Shown here piece by piece: positions 45,188-55,404 of a DNA stretch of 64,000 nucleotides; the first letter of the stretch is position 1, and each line of letters starts with the position of its first letter. The notes beneath the pieces are model-generated. The model made no database searches. It was given only the letters and a program-made list of their open reading frames with translations, and was not told the origin of the DNA. The stretch spans positions 124,001-188,000 of the forward strand of contig JBHIYN010000008.1 of the NCBI GenBank assembly GCA_041984235.1, in the 5' to 3' direction. The translations under genes were made by a program, and so were the position numbers. Source of the DNA: JBHIYN01 sp041984235 (lineage in GTDB: Bacteria; Pseudomonadota; Gammaproteobacteria; Ga0077536).

Positions 45188-46324
45188 GTGCCGCCGCGGG
45201 TGTTCGCGGAGCGCCGCCGAACGAAGTCTCCCTGCCGCGGGCGCGTCATCCTGGCGGTGCTCGGCCTGTGGCCGCTGCTGTGCGCCGCGTTCGGCGTCGA
45301 GGATCTCGAGCTGCCGCCCGGCTACGCGGTCAGCGTCTATGCCGAGGTGCCCAACGCGCGCCAGATGGCGCTCTCGCCGGCAGGCGTGCTGTTCGTCGGG
45401 TCGCGCGAGCTCGGACGCGTGCATGCCGTGATCGACGCCGACGGCGACGGCCGTGGGGAACGGGTCGTGGTGGTGGACCGTGATCTGGCGATGCCGAGCG
45501 GTGTCGCATTTCGTGACGGCAGCCTGTACGTCGCCGAGATCCACCGTATCCTGCGCTACGACGGCATCGAGCGTCACCCGGAGCGGGCCGGTGAGCCGCA
45601 GGTGCTCTACGACGCACTGCCGGCGGAGCGTCACCATGGCTGGAAGTTCATCGCGTTCGGTCCCGACGGGCGCCTCTACGTTCCGGTCGGGGCGCCGTGC
45701 AACGTGTGCGAGGTCGCGCCGCCGTTCGGCACCGTGCTCAGCATGACCGCCGCCGGAGCGGAGCCGCGCACGGAGGCGCGCGGCGTGCGCAACTCGGTCG
45801 GTTTCGACTGGCACCCGCGTACGCAGGAGCTGTGGTTCAGCGACAACGGACGCGACTGGCTCGGCGACGACCGGCCGCCGTGCGAGCTCAACCGGGTCGC
45901 CCGGCGTGGCGACCACTTCGGCTTTCCCTACGTGCACGGCGACGGCCGGCCCGATCCGGAGTTCGGTGCCGGGCACGAGGCCGGGGAATACGTGATGCCG
46001 GCACTGGCGCTGGGCGCCCACGTCGCACCGCTGGGGATCGAGTTCTATCGCGGCGCCATGTTCCCCGCGGGACGCGGCACCACGCTGTTCGTTGCCGAGC
46101 ACGGTTCGTGGAATCGCTCGCGCAAGGCCGGCTACCGGGTCATGCGCGCCGAGATCGGTGAGCAGGGCGAAGTACTCGCCTACGAGCCTTTCATCACCGG
46201 GTGGTTGCGCGGGCAGGCCCACTGGGGCCGGCCGGTCGACCTCGAGACCCTGCCCGACGGCTCGCTGCTGGTTGCCGACGACCACGCCGGGCGGATCTAC
46301 CGCGTCACCTACACCGCGCCATGA
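45188..46324 (+). CDS. exported PQQ-dependent sugar dehydrogenase-like protein (sorbosone dehydrogenase family)
   Basis: 378 residues. A basic N-terminus and hydrophobic stretch (about 20-34, ILAVLGLWPLLCAAFG) look like a signal peptide, so it should be periplasmic. The rest is a six-bladed propeller of the soluble glucose/aldose dehydrogenase type: LPPGYAVSVYAEV, GRLYVPVGAPCN, WFSDNGRDWLGDD, GDHFGFPYVHGD and FVAEHGSWNRS fit the sorbosone dehydrogenase group. GTG start at 45188, directly after the kinase stop, and 4-nt overlap with the next gene. PQQ binding and substrate are inferred from family only. Confidence 0.82.
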   Translation: MPPRVFAERRRTKSPCRGRVILAVLGLWPLLCAAFGVEDLELPPGYAVSVYAEVPNARQMALSPAGVLFVGSRELGRVHAVIDADGDGRGERVVVVDRDLAMPSGVAFRDGSLYVAEIHRILRYDGIERHPERAGEPQVLYDALPAERHHGWKFIAFGPDGRLYVPVGAPCNVCEVAPPFGTVLSMTAAGAEPRTEARGVRNSVGFDWHPRTQELWFSDNGRDWLGDDRPPCELNRVARRGDHFGFPYVHGDGRPDPEFGAGHEAGEYVMPALALGAHVAPLGIEFYRGAMFPAGRGTTLFVAEHGSWNRSRKAGYRVMRAEIGEQGEVLAYEPFITGWLRGQAHWGRPVDLETLPDGSLLVADDHAGRIYRVTYTAP

Positions 46325-46929
46325 GCAGCGAGCCGGGCAGCCTGGTCGCGACCCTGCGGGCGTCGCTGGAGATGCCTGCCGAGGACGCGTCGCAGGCGCT
46401 GTACGAAGACTGGCTGACACGCGACACCTGGCGGCTGGATAGCGAGGCGGTCGCGCTGCTGGTCGGCTGTGCGCCGGACGAGTGGCCACGGTACTGCGCG
46501 CGGCACGGCCTCGACGAGTCGTCGCGAACGCTCAACCGTGCGCTGGCCGACGCGTTTGGCTGCGCGCCGGACGCCGCCGTGGAGCCGTTACGCCTGCGCG
46601 GGTGGGCACAGGCGAACGGGGTCGAGTTGCCGCCGGCCTTCGCGCGGCTGGCGGACTACATTGCGCGCGTGCTGCCGGCGGCGGCAGGTGCGGGCGAGGA
46701 GGGCGCGCAGGCCGCGGCGGCGGCCGCCGGCGAACGCGAGCTGCTGCTCGGCGCGGCTCTCGCCCTGGTGACCCGTTTCCCCGAACAGTGCCGCGACGCG
46801 CATGGCTTCTTCGACGGCGCGCGCATTGCCGACCTGATCCTGGAAAAGGCCGCGCTGTGGTTCCCGCACGAGCCGCCGCGAATGGAACGCGCGGCGATCG
46901 CGGCGCTGCTGGAGCGCTACCTGAGCTGA
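46321..46929 (+). CDS. protein of unknown function, third gene of kinase operon
   Basis: 202 residues; I do not recognise a family. The N-terminal part has YEDWLTRDTWRLDSEAVALL followed by VGCAPDEWP, a tryptophan/acid pattern with a second weaker echo (LADAFGCAPDAAVEPLRLRGWAQANG). The middle contains an alanine-rich run (about 118-138), and the C-terminus is predicted helical. It has no signal peptide or membrane segment. The ATG overlaps the previous stop (ATGA), so it is translated with the sugar-dehydrogenase-like protein. Confidence 0.75.
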   Translation: MSSEPGSLVATLRASLEMPAEDASQALYEDWLTRDTWRLDSEAVALLVGCAPDEWPRYCARHGLDESSRTLNRALADAFGCAPDAAVEPLRLRGWAQANGVELPPAFARLADYIARVLPAAAGAGEEGAQAAAAAAGERELLLGAALALVTRFPEQCRDAHGFFDGARIADLILEKAALWFPHEPPRMERAAIAALLERYLS

Positions 46930-46938
46930 GCGCGGCGC

Positions 46939-47883
46939 TCAGTCGTCGCCGGCCATGATCGCACCCAGGTGCGCGTCACCACGTGCTGCGGCGAGCCGCT
47001 GCTGGCGGTGGCGTTCGGCAAACGCGCGGCGTTGCGCATCGCTGAGGCGGGTGTGACACGCGGCGCAGGCGATCCCGGGCTCGTAGTGGGGTGACGCGCG
47101 GTCCGCGGCCGACAGCGGTCGACGGCAACCGGGGCACTGCTCGTAGCCGGCCGGCTGCAGGTGCTCGTCGACCGCCACGCGGCCGTCGAAGACGAAGCAG
47201 TCGCCGCGCCACAGCGATGCTTCGGACGGCACCTCTTCCAGGTAACGCAGGATGCCGCCGTCGAGCTGGTAGACATTCTCGAAGCCGCGCTCCAGCAGGT
47301 AGGCCGATGCCTTCTCGCAGCGGATGCCGCCGGTGCAGAACATTGCCACCGGTGTCTGGTGCTCGCCGGCGAGCTCGGTATCGACGAAAGCGGCGAACCC
47401 GCGAAAGTGATCGGTGTGCGGGTTGCGCGCGCCGGCGAAGGTGCCGATGCGATACTCGTAGTCGTTGCGCGTATCGAGCACGAGCACGCGGGGATCCTGC
47501 AGGAGCGCGTTGAACTCGGCCGGTGAGACGCGCTGCCCGGTGCGCCGGTGGGGACGGATGCCGTCGACCCCGAAGCTCACGATCTCGCGCTTGATGCGTA
47601 CCTTCATGCGGCGGAAGGGATTCGTTGCGGCGCGCGAGCGGCGCACGCTGAGTGCGCCGCAGCCCGGCAGCGCCTGCAGGCGGTCGAGCAGGGCGTCGAC
47701 CGCACCGGCATCCCCGGCGACGGTGGCATTGAGCCCCTCGGGTGCCAGCAGGAGGGTGCCGGAGAGTGCCAGGCTGCGGCACTGCGCGATCAGCTCACGG
47801 CGCAGCGCGTCCAGCTCGGCTAGCGGGGCGAAGCGATAAAAGGCGGCGATCACCACGGGGGATTCTTCGGCAAAGCTGGTCAC
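46939..47883 (-). CDS. trhO: tRNA uridine(34) hydroxylase, rhodanese family (TrhO/YceA)
   Basis: Oxygen-dependent hydroxylation of U34 to 5-hydroxyuridine in tRNA. An N-terminal acylphosphatase-like domain (GTLLLAPEGLNATVAG) is followed by the central YceA-type rhodanese domain with catalytic CTGGIRCEK. The C-terminal ribbon has CPGC and CAAC pairs that could bind zinc. Start uncertain: I give the GTG at 47883 (about 314 aa); a TTG at 47898 and a GTG at 47856 are alternatives. It sits 15 nt downstream of cmoA on the same strand, linking it to the same modification. Confidence 0.9.
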   Translation of the reverse strand: MTSFAEESPVVIAAFYRFAPLAELDALRRELIAQCRSLALSGTLLLAPEGLNATVAGDAGAVDALLDRLQALPGCGALSVRRSRAATNPFRRMKVRIKREIVSFGVDGIRPHRRTGQRVSPAEFNALLQDPRVLVLDTRNDYEYRIGTFAGARNPHTDHFRGFAAFVDTELAGEHQTPVAMFCTGGIRCEKASAYLLERGFENVYQLDGGILRYLEEVPSEASLWRGDCFVFDGRVAVDEHLQPAGYEQCPGCRRPLSAADRASPHYEPGIACAACHTRLSDAQRRAFAERHRQQRLAAARGDAHLGAIMAGDD

Positions 47884-47898
47884 GTTCCTGCCCGGCAA

Positions 47899-48609
47899 CT
47901 ACTTGATGGCAAGAAAGCCTTCGAAGCATACGTACTTGAACACGGTCATTACGTCGCGGAAACCGGCGCGCTCGAGCAGGCCGAGATTACCTTCACGCGA
48001 GAAGGGCTCGAGCACCCCCTTGAGGCTGCGCGACTTGGCCACGACCTCGTCGCCGCTGTAACCCTGGGCGAGCTTGTAGTCGGTATACAGCGCGCTCATC
48101 ATGTCCTGGAAGCGCGCGTCCGGCGCGCGCACCTTCTCGAACAGGATGAAGCCGCCGCCCCACTGGAGGCCCTGCCATATGCGATCGAAGACCTGCTGGC
48201 GCACGCGCGGCGGCACGAATTGCAGGGTGTAGTGAGCGATGACGAGATCGGCAGGCGCCAGCTCGCAATCCGCAAGGTCGGCCTGCGCGACGCTGACCGC
48301 CGGCTGCGCCGTGCAGCGCGTACGTGCCCGTTCGACCATGTCGGTTTCCCGGTCGATGCCGATGAACGTGGCGTTGCGGCCGGCGTGACGGTCAGCCAGC
48401 GCCTCGAGCAGTGTCCCGGTAGCGCAGCCGAGGTCGTAGACGCGTGAACCCTCGTGCACGAAGAAGTCCGACAGCGCTACGATCAGGGCATGGCCGTCCT
48501 CGTAGTACGGCACGGAGCGCTGTACGTGCTGATCGAAGCGTGCGGCAGTGTCGCCGGAAAAGCGCCAGCGTGCGTTCTCGGCGTCGATGACGTCACCGAC
48601 CTTGGCCAT
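47899..48609 (-). CDS. cmoA: carboxy-S-adenosyl-L-methionine synthase, CmoA-like
   Basis: SAM-dependent-methyltransferase fold enzyme of 236 residues that in its family makes Cx-SAM from SAM and prephenate. The alignment with E. coli CmoA remembered by eye is good: QRSVPYYEDG, VYDLGCATG, the TLQFVPP/IWQGLQWGGG stretch, YKLAQGYS and a final CFEGFLAIK. The KSRSLKG segment corresponds to the KRS stretch near the carboxylate-binding arginine but is offset by one residue, so the exact binding residue should be checked. The ATG at 48609 has GGGGA upstream. It is divergent from cmoB, which supports the assignment. Confidence 0.85.
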   Translation of the reverse strand: MAKVGDVIDAENARWRFSGDTAARFDQHVQRSVPYYEDGHALIVALSDFFVHEGSRVYDLGCATGTLLEALADRHAGRNATFIGIDRETDMVERARTRCTAQPAVSVAQADLADCELAPADLVIAHYTLQFVPPRVRQQVFDRIWQGLQWGGGFILFEKVRAPDARFQDMMSALYTDYKLAQGYSGDEVVAKSRSLKGVLEPFSREGNLGLLERAGFRDVMTVFKYVCFEGFLAIK

Positions 48610-48711
48610 GGAGGTGATCCCCTGCAGTCCTGAGCGGGGATCATCGCACGCCGCGACGGCCGGTTTAAGCCGCCGCGTCCGCGCGGTCTGCGCAATCCCG
48701 GTGGGGCCGGC

Positions 48712-49704
48712 GTGAACGGTTCCCCGGCAGCCGCCGCGAGCTACCTCGACCAGGTTCGCGACATGCTGGGCGCGGCGCTCGGTGAGGAAGCGTTCGGCGC
48801 GTGGGCGGAACGCTGGTGGCCGATCGCTGCGGCTGCTTTTTCCGGCCACGGCCGCGCCGAGCACTGGGAGGCGGCGCTCGCCGGACTGCCGCCCGCTCCC
48901 GCGGCCACCCTGGAGGCAGGTGACGTGGTCACCCTGCGCGCGAACTACCGGCCGTCGGCGGCGGAGCTGCACGGCGCCCTGATGGCGCTGGCGCCGTGGC
49001 GCAAGGGACCCTTCGATTTCTTCGGTGTCCTGGTCGATGCCGAGTGGCGATCCGACCTCAAGTGGCGGCGCGTGCTGCCACACCTCGCGCCGCTAGCCGG
49101 GCGGCGCGTGCTGGACGTCGGCTGCGGCAACGGCTACTACGCCTGGCGCATGCTGGGTGCCGGCGCGGCCTGCGTTCTCGGACTCGATCCGGGCCTGCTC
49201 GCGGTGGCGCAGTTCCGCGCCGCACACCGTTACCTGCCACATCTGCCTGCCGCCGTACTGCCGCTCGCGAGCGCTGCGCTGGATGGTGAGCTGGGGCTGT
49301 TCGACACCGTCTTCTCGATGGGCGTGCTCTACCATCGCCGCGATCCGGTGCAACACCTGCGTGAGCTCGGACGCACCCTCGCGCCCGGCGGCGAGCTGGT
49401 GCTCGAGACGCTCGTCATCGACGTCGCCGCGGATGTCGCGCTGGTTCCGGAGGACCGTTACGCGCGCATGCGCAACGTCTGGTCGGTACCCTCGCCGACG
49501 CGCGTGGAGCGCTGGCTGCAGGAAGCCGGCCTGCGCGGCGCGCGCTGCGTGGACCTGGCCCGCACGACCCCGGCGGAGCAGCGCACGACGGGCTGGATGC
49601 CGTTCCAGTCGCTGGCCGATTTCCTCGACCCCTCCGATCCCGCGCGCACCGTGGAGGGTTACCCCGCGCCGCTGCGGGGATTGTTCCTGGCGTGCACGGA
49701 CTGA
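48712..49704 (+). CDS. cmoB: tRNA U34 carboxymethyltransferase (CmoB)
   Basis: Transfers the carboxymethyl group of Cx-SAM to 5-hydroxyuridine 34, giving cmo5U. It has 330 residues (E. coli 323). Strongly conserved blocks are PWRKGPFDFFGV and DAEWRSDLKWRRVLPHL (about 90-124), the SAM loop LDVGCGNGYYAWRM, FDTVFSMGVLYHRRDP, and SLADFLDPSDPARTVEGYPA near the C-terminus. GTG start at 48712 with GGTGGGG upstream. Together with the divergent cmoA and trhO it completes the pathway. Confidence 0.95.
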   Translation: MNGSPAAAASYLDQVRDMLGAALGEEAFGAWAERWWPIAAAAFSGHGRAEHWEAALAGLPPAPAATLEAGDVVTLRANYRPSAAELHGALMALAPWRKGPFDFFGVLVDAEWRSDLKWRRVLPHLAPLAGRRVLDVGCGNGYYAWRMLGAGAACVLGLDPGLLAVAQFRAAHRYLPHLPAAVLPLASAALDGELGLFDTVFSMGVLYHRRDPVQHLRELGRTLAPGGELVLETLVIDVAADVALVPEDRYARMRNVWSVPSPTRVERWLQEAGLRGARCVDLARTTPAEQRTTGWMPFQSLADFLDPSDPARTVEGYPAPLRGLFLACTD

Positions 49705-49802
49705 GCCCGCGTGCCAGGCACGACGTTGCCGCGAATGGGCTATAGTGCGCGCGCGGGCGGCGGCACGGCGGCCTCCGCGCTCACCCCGAAAGCTCAGACG
49801 TC

Positions 49803-50523
49803 ATGAACTCACTCCTTCTCGTCACCGGTGGATCGCGCGGCATCGGCGCCGCCACTGCCAGGCTCGCTGCCCGACAGGGTTACGCGGTGGGGGTCAACTA
49901 TCGCAGCGATGCGGCCGCGGCCGCAGCCGTCGTCGCAGACATCGAGGGCGCCGGCGGCCGTGCGTTCGCGATGCCGGGCGACGTGGCCAGTGCAGCCGGG
50001 GTCGCCGGGATTTTTGCCGCGGTCGATGCCACGGGTCTGCCGCTGGCCGCACTGGTCAACAATGCCGGGGTGGTCGGGCGCATCACGCCGTTCACCGAGT
50101 ACAGCGACGAGCGCGTGCGCCACACCTTCGAGGTCAACGTGGTCGGCGCCTTTGCCTGCGCGCGCGAGGCCATCGTGCGCATGCTGGCGCAGGGTCGGGG
50201 TGGCGCCATCGTCAACGTGTCTTCCGCCGCGGCGCGTCTCGGCTCACCCAACGAGTTCATCGATTACGCCGCCAGCAAGGGCGCGATCGACACCCTGACG
50301 CTGGGCCTCGCCAGGGAATACGGTGCGCGCGGGATCCGGGTCAACGCGGTGCGCCCCGGTATCATCCGTACCGACATCCACGCTGCTGCCGGCGACGCCG
50401 GGCGCGTCGAGCGTTACGCGCCGCAGGTACCGCTGGCGCGGGCCGGCGAGGCCGAGGAAGTCGCGCAGAGCATCGTCTGGTTGCTGTCCGAGGCGGCGTC
50501 CTACGTCACCGGCACCCTGCTCG

Positions 50524-50543
<20 letters not shown>
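49803..50543 (+). CDS. short-chain dehydrogenase/reductase (SDR), FabG-like
   Basis: 246-residue classical SDR. The nucleotide-binding motif TGGSRGIG is at residues 8-15, NNAG at about 81, the catalytic serine in NVSSAAARLG and the YxxxK in IDYAASKGA (about 158). NYRS after the second strand suggests NADP(H) preference. It is likely a ketoacyl- or hydroxy-compound oxidoreductase, but the substrate is unknown. The 3' end overlaps the following ABC exporter gene by 20 nt. Confidence 0.9.
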
Positions 50544-52389
<1,846 letters not shown>

Positions 52390-52397
52390 AGCGTTGC

Positions 52398-53681
52398 TCA
52401 GGCGACGTTTGCGCGCCGTTTCGCCGCGCTTTCCCCGGCCCACAGCTCGTTCAGGTCGGGGAAGTTCCAGCGCTCGGGGTTCTCCCAGGCGGCGATGCGG
52501 TCGCCGGCCTGGGGGGCGCCGAGATCGAGGCTGCGCACCGGTGCCGGTGCGTTGCGCCGCGTGCAGTAGAAGGTCTTGACCACCGGTGTCAGCAGCGAGT
52601 CGTCAGCGACCTCGCAGACCACCGCGAGCAGGCCTGACTCGAGGCGCACCAGCGAGCCCACCGGGTAGATGCCGACCGTCTTGACGAAGGCCTGGAAGAC
52701 GCTGGGCTCGAAGTGTCCGGCGCTCCACTCGTTCATCCGGCGGATCGCCGTTGCCGGATCCCAGCCCGCCTTGTAGGGGCGATCCGAGGTGATCGCGTCG
52801 TACACGTCGCATACCGCCCCCATCTTGGCGTACAGCGAGATGGCGTCACCGCTGAGGCGCTCCGGGTAGCCGCTGCCGTCGACCTTTTCGTGATGATGCA
52901 GGCAGACGTCGAGGGCGATCTCGCCGGCGACCTCGCCCTGCTGGAGCAACGCGTGGCCGGAGACCGGGTGCAGCTTCATGTGCGTGAACTCGGCGTCGGT
53001 CAGCTTGCCCGGCTTGTTCAGGATATCGAGGTCGACAGTCGCCTTGCCGACGTCGTGCACCAGGCCGGCGAGTCCGGCTTCGCGCGTGCTCTGTTCGTTC
53101 ATGCCGAGCTGGCGGGCCAGCGCAATCATCAGGCCGCACACCGCGACCGAGTGCATGTAGGTGTAGTCGTCCTTGGTCTTGAGGCGGGCGAGGCCGATCA
53201 GGGCACCGGGGTTGCGCATCACCGACCCGGAGATCTCCTCGACCAGCGGCTCGAGCTCGCGCGTGTCCACTGCCTTGCCCATGCGCGCCTCGCCGAACAT
53301 CTCGGTGACCGCGACCTTGGCGTTCTCGCAGATGGCCGCGGCGCGGGCGACCTCGGCTTCCAGCTCGAGGCGAACGGCAGCCGGCGTTTCGGCCTCCACC
53401 ACCTCCTTGAGGGCACTCTCGTTGCGCGCCTCGCGCTCGGCCGTGGTCTGCGGGGCGGCGGCCGCTTCCTCGCTCGGCAGGTCCTTGCCGCGCGAGATGT
53501 CTATCCAGACCTCCGAGACCGCGGATTTTTGCAATGCAACAAGATCGGCCGGATCCTCGAGCTTGAACTTGCTGTTCCAGAAGGGGTGGTCCATCCACGA
53601 GCCGCACAGCTCGGTGACGAACATGCCCAGCTCGAGCTGGTCGACCCTGATCTTCTTGAGCTGCTGCTTCCTGGCCTTCAT
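52398..53681 (-). CDS. HD-GYP domain cyclic-di-GMP phosphodiesterase
   Basis: 427 residues. The N-terminal DUF3391-type region (about 1-110, KKIRVDQLELGMFVTELCGSW) is followed by a coiled linker and the HD-GYP catalytic domain (about 160-345). HDVGK, HHHEKVDGSGYP and CDVYDAITSDRPYK are present, so metal ligands and the GYP motif are intact and hydrolysis of c-di-GMP is expected. The ATG at 53681 was chosen, with GGAA upstream; a GTG at 53714 is possible. It is soluble, divergent from the DUF1329 gene. Confidence 0.92.
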   Translation of the reverse strand: MKARKQQLKKIRVDQLELGMFVTELCGSWMDHPFWNSKFKLEDPADLVALQKSAVSEVWIDISRGKDLPSEEAAAAPQTTAEREARNESALKEVVEAETPAAVRLELEAEVARAAAICENAKVAVTEMFGEARMGKAVDTRELEPLVEEISGSVMRNPGALIGLARLKTKDDYTYMHSVAVCGLMIALARQLGMNEQSTREAGLAGLVHDVGKATVDLDILNKPGKLTDAEFTHMKLHPVSGHALLQQGEVAGEIALDVCLHHHEKVDGSGYPERLSGDAISLYAKMGAVCDVYDAITSDRPYKAGWDPATAIRRMNEWSAGHFEPSVFQAFVKTVGIYPVGSLVRLESGLLAVVCEVADDSLLTPVVKTFYCTRRNAPAPVRSLDLGAPQAGDRIAAWENPERWNFPDLNELWAGESAAKRRANVA

Positions 53682-53826
53682 AAATGGATTCCGGATGGCT
53701 GAGCGCGCTTTCACGCCATGCCGGATGTAGCGGCGGGCGCGGGCCCGAACTTGAGCGACCGGCGGGCCGCGCAGGGTCTGCCTTCACGCCGCCTTCACCA
53801 CCGCCGTGCTAGCGTCATTTCGACCC

Positions 53827-53842
53827 GGAGGCCTGCGCCTCC
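53827..53842 (+). other. short hairpin in the region upstream of the DUF1329 gene
   Basis: GGAGGC-CTGC-GCCTCC, a perfect 6-bp stem with 4-nt loop, in the 286-bp gap between the divergent HD-GYP and DUF1329 genes. The gap holds no gene; promoters for both should be here, but no convincing -35/-10 pair was found. Confidence 0.4.
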
Positions 53843-53967
53843 ACCGCGCCGGTTCCGGGCCAACATGAGCCGAGCAGATCCGGCCCCGCACGGGGTGGGA
53901 GTGGTCGGGGGAGCACGGAGAACCGCGTCCGCACAGAGACGCGAGAACCTAATGGAGACCAAACACC

Positions 53968-55329
53968 ATGCGTAAACCAATTCGCGCCACGCTGATCGCG
54001 GCCGCGGCGTGCACGCCCTTCGCGGCGTCCGCCTACGGCCCCGATGATTTCATGGCGTGGCTCAAGGCCAACCAGGACGCCCAGCCGCAGTTCGTCGACG
54101 GCGACGTCATCACCTACGACAAGGCCGATCTCGTGCGGCCGTTCATTCCCACGGAGTTCCAGGACGAGTGGTTGTTCGAAGGCATGGAGATGACCATCAA
54201 GGACGCCGGCGACCTGACCCCGGCGACCATGTATATCGATGCCACCGAGAAGTTCAAGGGCCAGGCCACCATCGCCTCCGACGGTGCCATCGAGAACTAC
54301 ACCGCCGGCCGCCCCTTCGATCCCGCTGAGTACACCCCGGGCAAGGAATCGGGCTGGAAGATGGTGTGGAACTGGATGTACCGCTGGCAGAACGAAGGCC
54401 TGACGGTAGGTGAAGTGCACTGGGTCTGGGTGCGTCGCGGCGGCACGCACGACGGCCACGAGATCATGAACGACACCTACAGCAAGTACTACACCGGCGG
54501 CGGCACCTTCGAACGTGTCCTGACCGGTCCGTACAAGCGCGTCATGATGTCCTACCGCGCCGACCTCGCCGACGAGGGCTACGTCCTCAACGGCGGCAAG
54601 GGCTTCGCCAAGAACACCGAGTTCCGCGAGTACACCGGCTTCACCGCGCCGTTCGACATCGCCGGCACGGCCTTCCTCATCCTGCGCTACAAGGACCCGC
54701 GCAAGGCGGACGACTCCTGGGCCTACATTCCGAGCCTGCGCCGCGTGCGCCGTATCTCGGTCGAGGTCAAGTCCGACTCCCTGCTCGGTACCGACCACAC
54801 GCTGGAGGATTTCTACGGCTTCAACGGCCGCCCGCTCGAACACGAGTGGGAGTACATCGGTACGGCCCGCATGCTGGTCGTCGCGCGTTCGCGTAACGCC
54901 AACACCGTCTACTACGGCCCCAACGGCTGGGCGGTCAAGGACGATTACTCGCTGCGCACGGTGGATATCATGCGCCAGTACCCGAAGTCGTCCAACCACC
55001 CGTACTCGACCAAGTTCATCTGCGTCGATCGCCAGTCGGGTGAGTCCTACTACGCCAACGCCTTCGACAAGGCCGGCGAGCTGTGGAAGGTCTGGCAGTT
55101 AACCAAGGTCTGGTCAGAGGATCCGCAGTTCGACCTGCATGCGCAGGAGTTCAACGGCCAGGAGACGCCCGAGGGCACCAACTTCCAGGTGTTCCAGAGC
55201 ATCAACGTGGTCGACCTGCAGAACGATCGTGGCACGCTCGTGCCGACGCGCGGTATTTCCGCGCCGCGTAACGAGTTCTCCAAGATCAAGCGTCTGCTCG
55301 ACGTCAACTACCTGACGGAAGGCCGTTAA
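53968..55329 (+). CDS. exported DUF1329-family protein
   Basis: 453 residues with a clear signal peptide (MRKPIRATLIAAAACTPFAASA, cleavage after about residue 22). The mature protein has the DUF1329 pattern: DPRKADDSWAYIPSLRRVRR (about 249-268), LEDFYGFNGRP and the C-terminal KRLLDVNYLTEGR. Family members are LolA/LolB-like proteins, often beside RND lipid exporters and in steroid or hydrocarbon degraders, but no RND gene is nearby here. GGAG lies 10 nt before the ATG. It is monocistronic with a strong terminator. Its codon use looks cleaner and more biased than its neighbours, consistent with high expression. Confidence 0.9.
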   Translation: MRKPIRATLIAAAACTPFAASAYGPDDFMAWLKANQDAQPQFVDGDVITYDKADLVRPFIPTEFQDEWLFEGMEMTIKDAGDLTPATMYIDATEKFKGQATIASDGAIENYTAGRPFDPAEYTPGKESGWKMVWNWMYRWQNEGLTVGEVHWVWVRRGGTHDGHEIMNDTYSKYYTGGGTFERVLTGPYKRVMMSYRADLADEGYVLNGGKGFAKNTEFREYTGFTAPFDIAGTAFLILRYKDPRKADDSWAYIPSLRRVRRISVEVKSDSLLGTDHTLEDFYGFNGRPLEHEWEYIGTARMLVVARSRNANTVYYGPNGWAVKDDYSLRTVDIMRQYPKSSNHPYSTKFICVDRQSGESYYANAFDKAGELWKVWQLTKVWSEDPQFDLHAQEFNGQETPEGTNFQVFQSINVVDLQNDRGTLVPTRGISAPRNEFSKIKRLLDVNYLTEGR

Positions 55330-55364
55330 TCGGTCACGTCAGTAGCAGTCCAACGGACTGTTCG

Positions 55365-55395
55365 AAGCCGCCTGCTTGCAGGCGGCTTTTTTTTT
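55365..55395 (+). terminator. Rho-independent terminator of the DUF1329 gene
   Basis: AGCCGCCTGC (55366-55375) pairs with GCAGGCGGCT (55378-55387), followed by nine T's. It lies 36 nt after the DUF1329 stop. It should work only rightward because the other strand lacks a T-run. Confidence 0.93.
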
Positions 55396-55404
55396 GCGCG
55401 GCGT

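Noticed and set aside
48608..48622. GGAGGTGATCC on the plus strand (GGATCACCTCC on the minus strand) directly before cmoA, resembling the 3' end of 16S rRNA.
   Set aside because: Only 11 bases match and no rRNA sequence surrounds it. On the plus strand it would be a perfect ribosome site, but no open frame of any size follows.
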